From assembly GCF_004762095.1 (NCBI RefSeq), contig NZ_SIJH01000013.1:62001-126000 (forward strand): a DNA stretch of 64,000 bases, given 5' to 3'. A program made the position numbers and the translations under genes. Positions within the stretch are counted from its first letter, which is position 1; each line of letters starts with the position of its first letter. A model generated the notes under the pieces. That model had not been told where the DNA came from. It ran no database searches and saw nothing but the letters and a program-made list of their open reading frames with translations. The stretch comes from Tabrizicola caldifontis (GTDB taxonomy: Bacteria; Pseudomonadota; Alphaproteobacteria; Rhodobacterales; Rhodobacteraceae). Shown piece by piece: positions 57,492 to 64,000 of this stretch.

Positions 57492-58831
57492 CGCGGCGGC
57501 TGTTCGGAACCGATGGCGTGCGGGGGCGGGCCAACAGCTGGCCTATGACGGCGGAACTGGCGCTGAAGCTGGGCGCGGCCGCAGGGCGGTATTTCAGGCG
57601 TGATGGAAGCGCCGGGCACCGGGTGGTGATCGGCAAGGACACGCGCCTGTCGGGTTACATGCTGGAAAACGCGCTTACGGCGGGCCTGACCTCGACAGGC
57701 ATGAACGTCATGCTGCTGGGGCCGGTGCCGACACCGGCCGTCGGGTACCTGACGCGCTCGCTAAGGGCGGATGTCGGGGTGATGATCTCGGCCAGCCATA
57801 ACCCGCATGAGGACAACGGCATCAAGTTCTTCGGGCCGGACGGTTTCAAGCTGTCGGATGCGGCAGAGGCCGAGATCGAGGCCTTGCTCGAAGGGGAGAT
57901 CCCACCGGCAAAGCCGGGGAACATCGGCCGCGCAAGGCGGATCGAAGACGGGCGCGGGCGATACCAGGAATTCGTCAAGACCAGCTTTCCGGCCGGCCTT
58001 CGGCTGGACGGGTTGAAGGTGGTGATCGATTGCGCCAACGGGGCGGCCTACAAGGCAGCGCCCGAAGTGCTGTGGGAACTGGGGGCCGAGGTGATCCCGG
58101 TCGGGGTGCATCCGAATGGTACCAACATCAACGAAAACTGCGGTAGCACCCATACCGACACTGCGGCAGAGGCGGTGGTCGCGCATGGGGCGCATGTGGG
58201 GATCAGCCTGGATGGCGATGCCGACCGGGTGATGATCCTTGACGAGACTGGCCAGGTGGCGGACGGCGACCAGATCATGGCGCTTCTGGCGGCGCGCTGG
58301 GCCGAGGAGGGGCGCCTGCGCGGCGGCGCGCTGGTGGCCACGGTGATGTCGAACCTGGGGCTGGAGCGATTCCTGGAAGGGCGCGGCCTGCGGCTGGAAC
58401 GTACGGCCGTCGGCGACCGCTATGTGGTGGAACGCATGCGCGAGGGTGGCTTCAATCTGGGCGGCGAACAGTCGGGCCATATCGTGATGACCGACTATGC
58501 CACCACGGGCGACGGGCTGATCGCGGGCTTGCAGTTCCTTGCGGAAATGGTCCGAACCGGCCAGCCAGCCAGTAGCCTGACCCGCAATTTCGAAACCGTG
58601 CCGCAGAAGCTGAGAAATGTCCGCTTCGCTGAAGGCGCGCGACCGCTGGATGCCGAAGAGGTGCGCCGGGTCATCGCCGAAAGCGAGGCCCGGCTTGCCG
58701 GCCTGGGACGCATCCTGATCCGCAAGTCGGGCACCGAGCCCTTGATCCGCGTGATGGCGGAATGCGAGGACGAAAGCCTGCTGGACGCCGTGGTGGACGA
58801 GATCGTGGGCGCAATGCAGGCGGCCGTCTGA
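57488..58831 (+). CDS. glmM: Phosphoglucosamine mutase
   Basis: A 447-residue phosphohexomutase converting glucosamine 6-phosphate to glucosamine 1-phosphate for peptidoglycan and lipopolysaccharide. The phosphoserine is Ser103 in [13 protein letters not shown], the metal loop is DGDADRVMI, and GGEQSGHIV binds sugar. [12 protein letters not shown] is the phosphate-binding tail. It overlaps folP by four bases, the common folP-glmM arrangement. Confidence 0.98.
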   Translation: MTRRLFGTDGVRGRANSWPMTAELALKLGAAAGRYFRRDGSAGHRVVIGKDTRLSGYMLENALTAGLTSTGMNVMLLGPVPTPAVGYLTRSLRADVGVMISASHNPHEDNGIKFFGPDGFKLSDAAEAEIEALLEGEIPPAKPGNIGRARRIEDGRGRYQEFVKTSFPAGLRLDGLKVVIDCANGAAYKAAPEVLWELGAEVIPVGVHPNGTNINENCGSTHTDTAAEAVVAHGAHVGISLDGDADRVMILDETGQVADGDQIMALLAARWAEEGRLRGGALVATVMSNLGLERFLEGRGLRLERTAVGDRYVVERMREGGFNLGGEQSGHIVMTDYATTGDGLIAGLQFLAEMVRTGQPASSLTRNFETVPQKLRNVRFAEGARPLDAEEVRRVIAESEARLAGLGRILIRKSGTEPLIRVMAECEDESLLDAVVDEIVGAMQAAV

Positions 58832-58991
58832 CGGCCCTGCGCGGCCAGGTTCAGGCTTTCGGTTCTGGATGTGACGAAGGCGGTGGTGATCGCGACGCCT
58901 GTCGCCCGACCGGGCGCGGACAGACCGCCCCCTTCAGGCGGGGCCCACCCGCCCGCTCTGCAGCACTCTGGCGGCGGGCGCGTGCCAGACG

Positions 58992-59762
58992 TCAGGGTTT
59001 CGGGGCAAGCGCATATTTTCCGGGATAGGCCAGCGTGCCATGGTGGGTGATCTGCGCGGCCTCATGGCACCAGATTTCGCCCCCGCAACCCTCGATCCAG
59101 CGGCGGCAGAAGGAGGTGTCCTCGCCATGCATGATCTCGCCGCCGCGGCCGCGCAGGTGGCTGAAGAAGTCGTGGAAATCGGCGCCGGGGTAGCCAGGGC
59201 CATTGAAGCCCGGAACGGGCCTTGCCGCACCCATTTCCACCATGCGTTCCGGGACGGCGCGACGGATCAGCATGAAGCCGGTACCTGCCCCCGGGACCTT
59301 GCGGAACTTGCCGCGCCGCTCCAGCGGCCAGGGCTGGCCGCGGTCATAGACTTCGGCCACGTTGTAGCGCAGGGTCTCGGCCAGAAGTTCGGCGGTCGAG
59401 GCGCGCTCGGCCGCGGGCTTCATGACTTCGCGCTCTATGGCGGCACGAAAGGCGGCCCATGGCATCCGTCGCTGCGGATAGGCCGCGCAGGTGAAATCGG
59501 CATCGAAATCAAGCAGCTCGAAGAATAGCTGCGGCTGATAGCTCATATCGCTGTCCAGCAGCAGCGCGTGGCTGAAATTGCGGTTCGCCAGGAACACCGA
59601 CATCAGGTAATTGCGCGAAATCACCAGATCGGACCATTCGTAGGTCTTCAGCGCAAAGGCGATGCCTTTACGTTGCAGCGCCTGGGTGAGGCCCAGCAGG
59701 CTGTGGACGGCCGGCGTGTCGATCTGGCCGCCGGTGGGCATCAGGATCATCAGGGTGGTCAT
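58992..59762 (-). CDS. Glycosyltransferase-like protein (GT-A fold, function unknown)
   Basis: 256 residues. An N-terminal Rossmann-like start (MTTLMILMPTGGQIDTPAVH) leads to SHALLLDSDMSYQP, where Asp70-Ser-Asp72 is a DxD-type metal site of GT-A glycosyltransferases. GAGTGFMLIRRAVPERM and HGEDTSFCRRWIE (GED...W) also match the acceptor side of such enzymes. There is no signal peptide or helix. It is transcribed alone; the 160-base stretch before it (58832-58991) shows no gene. Donor and acceptor unknown. Confidence 0.75.
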   Translation of the reverse strand: MTTLMILMPTGGQIDTPAVHSLLGLTQALQRKGIAFALKTYEWSDLVISRNYLMSVFLANRNFSHALLLDSDMSYQPQLFFELLDFDADFTCAAYPQRRMPWAAFRAAIEREVMKPAAERASTAELLAETLRYNVAEVYDRGQPWPLERRGKFRKVPGAGTGFMLIRRAVPERMVEMGAARPVPGFNGPGYPGADFHDFFSHLRGRGGEIMHGEDTSFCRRWIEGCGGEIWCHEAAQITHHGTLAYPGKYALAPKP

Positions 59763-59977
59763 GCTGCGGGCGCTCGTCCGGGGATGACGCAGGGTTCGCG
59801 GGGGGAAGGCCCCTTGTCAAGGCGATGATCAGGCAGGTCGAAAGGTCGCCAAGCGACACCACGGCAGCGTTCAGGACAGCCCGCAGGATCGCAAGGCACA
59901 AAGGGAAGAGGCGAAGCCGTCTGCGCATCTTGCGGCTTCGCCAGGGACAGGGGCGCCCGTTGCGCGCCCCTGCGCAG

Positions 59978-59995
59978 GGTGCGCTTCAGCGCACC
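59978..59995 (-). terminator. Terminator hairpin downstream of ilvC
   Basis: GGTGCGCT (59978-59985) pairs perfectly with AGCGCACC (59988-59995), nine bases beyond the ilvC stop on the minus strand. A second GC-rich stem (GGGGCGC/GCGCCCC, about 59950-59970) follows. The remaining part of the 242-base gap 59763-60004 shows no gene. Confidence 0.65.
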
Positions 59996-60004
59996 TGTCC
60001 GGGC

Positions 60005-61609
<1,605 letters not shown>

Positions 61610-61613
<4 letters not shown>

Positions 61614-62068
61614 TCGACCTTGACGACACCGACCGGGCGATCCTGCGGGCGCTGGCGGCGGACGGCACGCTTTCGGCCGGGGAACTGGGGCGCCGGCTGG
61701 GCCTGTCGCAGCCCTCCGCATGGCGGCGCGTGCGACGGCTGGAGGAGGCGGGGGTGTTGAAGGGCCTGGCGGTCGAGGTGGACCGCGAGGCGCTAGGCTT
61801 CGGGGTCACGGTGTTCCTGGGCATCAAGCTTGCAACGAAGGGGCGGGTGAGCCTTGAGGATTTCGAGCGCGCCGTGCAGGCCATCCCCGAGGTGCAGGTG
61901 GTGCAGCATGTGCTGGGCCTGTTCGACTATCGCCTGCGGGTCGTTGCGCGCGACATCGCCGATTTCGAGCGCGTGCTGCGCCGCCGCATCATGACCTTGC
62001 CGGGGGTCGGCAATGTGGAAGCGAACGTGCTGCTGACGGAAGAGCGCCGGCCGGGCCCGTTGCCGTGA
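61610..62068 (+). CDS. Lrp/AsnC family regulator, second of a tandem pair
   Basis: 152 residues with IDLDDTDRAILRALAADGTL, an HTH around SAGELGRRLGLSQPSAWRRV, and a RAM domain ending in a strand pair (LPGVGNVEANVLLTE). It is more canonical than its upstream partner, with which it shares length and layout; the two probably arose by duplication. The GTG start at 61610 overlaps the stop of the first gene, so the two are made together and may form mixed oligomers. Confidence 0.93.
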
Positions 62069-62290
62069 AGATCGTCGGCAGCCTTGACAGCATTCCCTTG
62101 CGTTCTGGCATGTGGCCGAAGGCATGATCTTTGGTGAAGCGAGGGCTGGGGCGAAATCACCGTTCCGGCTGTCGGAAAAAAAAGAGGGGCAGGAGTATTT
62201 CATGAAAACCTGATCGGCGTTGCCAGGGCTCTTGCGGTTCGGCTGTCCGGGGATCCTTGCGCTGGCCAGGTTGCACGGGAAGTCTGCGAT

Positions 62291-62326
62291 GCCTCGTGCC
62301 GGCGGCTAGCGCAGCCGGCACGAGGC
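62291..62326 (-). terminator. Long perfect hairpin beyond the amidohydrolase gene
   Basis: GCCTCGTGCCGGC (62291-62303) pairs with GCCGGCACGAGGC (62314-62326), a 13-bp perfect stem with a ten-base loop, seven bases past the stop. There is no U-tract. The rest of the gap 62069-62332 has a ribosome site before a three-codon frame (see findings) and no gene. Confidence 0.7.
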
Positions 62327-62332
62327 GGCCCT

Positions 62333-63787
62333 TCACACCCGGAACAGATCCTTTTCCACCCCGGCCTTTTCCAGCAGATAGTCACGGCTGGCCTCAAGCT
62401 CTGCCCGCAACTTCGCGATGTCATGGCCGAGAATCTTGCCCCGCCACTTGCGCACTTGGCCCGCGCAGATCACGGTCGAGACGTTGGACCGCTCCATCAG
62501 CGTCACCACCGCGCCGGGGACATGGTTCAGGGGTGCGACGTTCAGGGCGCTGGCGTCCAGCAGCACGATGTCGGCCTCTTTCCCCGGTGTCAGACTGCCG
62601 GTCTTGTGGTCGAGCTTCAGGCCCTTTGCCCCGCCCATCGTTGCCATCTCGATCACCTCAAGCGCCGACAGCAGCTTGGGGTAGTCCTGACCGTTCAGCG
62701 CCAGTTCGTTGGCGAACATCCGTTGCAGGGTGATGGTAGAGCGCATCTGGGTGAAGGGGTCCGCCGTCATCGTGCATTCCACATCCGAAGACAGCGACGG
62801 CAGCATCCCCAGGTTCAGGCATTTCTGGATCGGCGGCACGCCGTGGCGCATCTGCATCTCGATCGGGACGGACAGCGAAACGTGGGCGCCAGCATCCGCA
62901 GCCTTCTGCCAGGCCATGTCGCTCATCCCGGTCATGTGGATGAAGATGCAGTCAGGCCCGAACTGGCCGGCCTCGGCCAGGGAGTCGAAGGTGGGGGCCA
63001 TGCCGAAGGTGCCGACGATGTGCATGGCGAGGGGAATGTTCAGCTCGCGGCCGGTGGCCCAGGCAGCCTCGTAGCCGGGCAGGTAGATTTCCGCGCCCAT
63101 CACCATGGTCAGAAGCTGGTCGTCGCTGGCGAAATGCTGCGCCTTGATCCGGCGGGCGTCGGCCGGATACTGGGCTTTCTCGCCCCAGCCCTCGAAATAG
63201 CCGAAGACCGCGCGGCGGCCGGCAGCGCGCAGGGCGCTGATCGCGGCGTCGGAATGTTCTGGGCTGTGGTGGATCTGGCTCACGTCCATCACCGTGGTCA
63301 CGCCCGCGTCGATCTGGCTGATCGAGCCGAAAAGCTCCGAGATATACACGTCTTCGGGCCGGTAGAGGACGCTGAACTTCTGCAGCATCCATTCATAGTA
63401 GTTGGCGGCGCTTTCCGGCCGCCCGTCGTTGACCAGAATCGCATCGGCCAGGATCGAGCGCAGCGCGGTTTCGAACTGGTGGTGGTGGGTGTCGATGAAG
63501 CCCGGCATGACGACATGGCCCGAGGCGTCGATCACGGCGGCATCGCCAGCGTCGAGGTTGGCGCCGACGGCGAGGATCTTCGCACCCTCGATCAGCACGT
63601 CTCCTCTGGCGAAATTGCCGACGTTGGCATCCATGGACAGGATGTGGCCGCCCCGGATCAGCGTTCTGCGGCCCGGCTGGCCGATGCCGGCGGGCAGGGG
63701 GGCAGGGGCAGGGTGGGCCGCGGCGCCGCTGGTGTCGGCGGGCGCGCGGGCCAGGGTCGGACGGGTGGCGTCACAGAGCTTGCACAT
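62333..63787 (-). CDS. Amidohydrolase (cytosine deaminase / TRZ-ATZ type)
   Basis: A 484-residue metal-dependent hydrolase. VVMPGFIDTHHHQFETALRS has the HxH metal pair (His101, His103), SLSSDVECTMTADPF contains the late aspartate, and GSLTPGKEADIVLLD closes the composite domain. Members deaminate or hydrolyse heterocycles such as cytosine, guanine and triazines. The N-terminus (MCKLCDATRP) has a CxxC followed by a low-complexity Ala/Pro linker of 30 residues before the usual start. GGAGGAG precedes the ATG at 63787. An IclR regulator lies upstream on the same strand. Substrate unknown. Confidence 0.93.
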   Translation of the reverse strand: MCKLCDATRPTLARAPADTSGAAAHPAPAPLPAGIGQPGRRTLIRGGHILSMDANVGNFARGDVLIEGAKILAVGANLDAGDAAVIDASGHVVMPGFIDTHHHQFETALRSILADAILVNDGRPESAANYYEWMLQKFSVLYRPEDVYISELFGSISQIDAGVTTVMDVSQIHHSPEHSDAAISALRAAGRRAVFGYFEGWGEKAQYPADARRIKAQHFASDDQLLTMVMGAEIYLPGYEAAWATGRELNIPLAMHIVGTFGMAPTFDSLAEAGQFGPDCIFIHMTGMSDMAWQKAADAGAHVSLSVPIEMQMRHGVPPIQKCLNLGMLPSLSSDVECTMTADPFTQMRSTITLQRMFANELALNGQDYPKLLSALEVIEMATMGGAKGLKLDHKTGSLTPGKEADIVLLDASALNVAPLNHVPGAVVTLMERSNVSTVICAGQVRKWRGKILGHDIAKLRAELEASRDYLLEKAGVEKDLFRV

Positions 63788-63834
63788 GGTTTCTCCTCCC
63801 AGAATGGATGTCTTGGCCGACGGGGCAGCACGGA

Positions 63835-64000
63835 TCAGCGGCTGTCGAGCACGGCGGAAAGTGCAGGGATGCGGGCAGTAGCAGCGCCCAGCCGCGCGGC
63901 GGCGGCGCGCAGATCGGGCAGGCGGGTGGCGACCAGGTCCTCGGGCGTGACCATGCCGGTGTAGCCGGACGAGTTCAGCGCCGCGACCACCCGCCCGTCG
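63835..64000 (-). CDS. IclR family regulator, C-terminal part (5' end beyond window)
   Basis: The last 54 complete codons of a gene cut by the right edge. DGRVVAALNSSGYTGMVTPE and LVATRLPDLRAAAARLG match the end of the IclR ligand-binding domain. It stops 47 bases before the amidohydrolase gene on the same strand and may regulate it. Confidence 0.8.
   Translation of the reverse strand, partial: DGRVVAALNSSGYTGMVTPEDLVATRLPDLRAAAARLGAATARIPALSAVLDSR

Overview
The window is about 64 kb of high-GC DNA from an alphaproteobacterium, most likely a member of the Rhodobacteraceae/Paracoccaceae. I base this on family-level gene order rather than on any search: yajC-secD-secF-Mth938-ccmABCDG-acnA, glyQ and glyS separated by a DUF6446-type protein, a fused/extended FolB next to folP-glmM, an orphan FliG, and a four-subunit sarcosine oxidase operon. 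The DNA looks like stable chromosomal backbone. I see no rRNA, tRNA, insertion sequence, prophage, integrase or CRISPR array, and coding density is above 90 percent.

Layout. Positions 1-4090 hold a methylated-amine module: an FAD oxidoreductase with a GcvT-type tail (cut by the left edge), an MttB-superfamily methyltransferase without an amber codon, and a divergent LysR regulator. Positions 4281-10210 hold dusA, a Bcr-type drug exporter, a TauE-type exporter coupled to a probable 2-oxoglutarate dioxygenase, and a minus-strand chain ccmI-ruvX-DUF1289 whose genes overlap at their start codons. Positions 10443-15516 are the heterotetrameric sarcosine oxidase operon soxBDAG, followed by sodB. 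Positions 16388-21796 contain a glycosyltransferase, a LOG protein, a LysM protein, and an ArsR regulator divergent from an Atm1-type ABC exporter. A TPR gene interrupted by an in-frame stop follows, then a YfgM-like protein, a BamB-like lipoprotein and der. After a TspO-like membrane protein and serS come the Sec translocon genes and the cytochrome c maturation operon, separated by an aldo/keto reductase, and then acnA.

Positions 39633-47544 carry a DUF1223 protein, a LpxL-like acyltransferase with a DMT transporter, a small beta-barrel protein, an orphan FliG, a tiny cysteine-containing secreted protein, purB, and a SPOR/peptidoglycan-binding protein whose trypsin-like domain seems to have lost all three catalytic residues. 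Positions 47738-55427 are glyQ, DUF6446, an FkbM methyltransferase, glyS, a pyruvate-phosphate-dikinase-like protein with a poorly conserved ATP-grasp half, and a SleB-type cell wall hydrolase. Positions 55517-58831 form a folB-folP-glmM operon. The right end has a glycosyltransferase-like protein, ilvC divergent from two overlapping Lrp/AsnC regulators, a cytosine-deaminase-type amidohydrolase and the C-terminus of an IclR regulator.

The most coherent biology is one-carbon/methylamine catabolism. MttB-like demethylation, the GcvT-fused dehydrogenase and soxBDAG could strip methyl groups from betaine-like compounds stepwise onto tetrahydrofolate. SodB lies just downstream of the peroxide-generating sarcosine oxidase. 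The most unusual items are the corrinoid-less MttB/GcvT pair, the pseudoprotease, the PPDK-like protein behind a strong palindromic operator, the TauE-dioxygenase pair, the Cys-rich ArsR/Atm1 pair with a visible operator, and the interrupted TPR gene.
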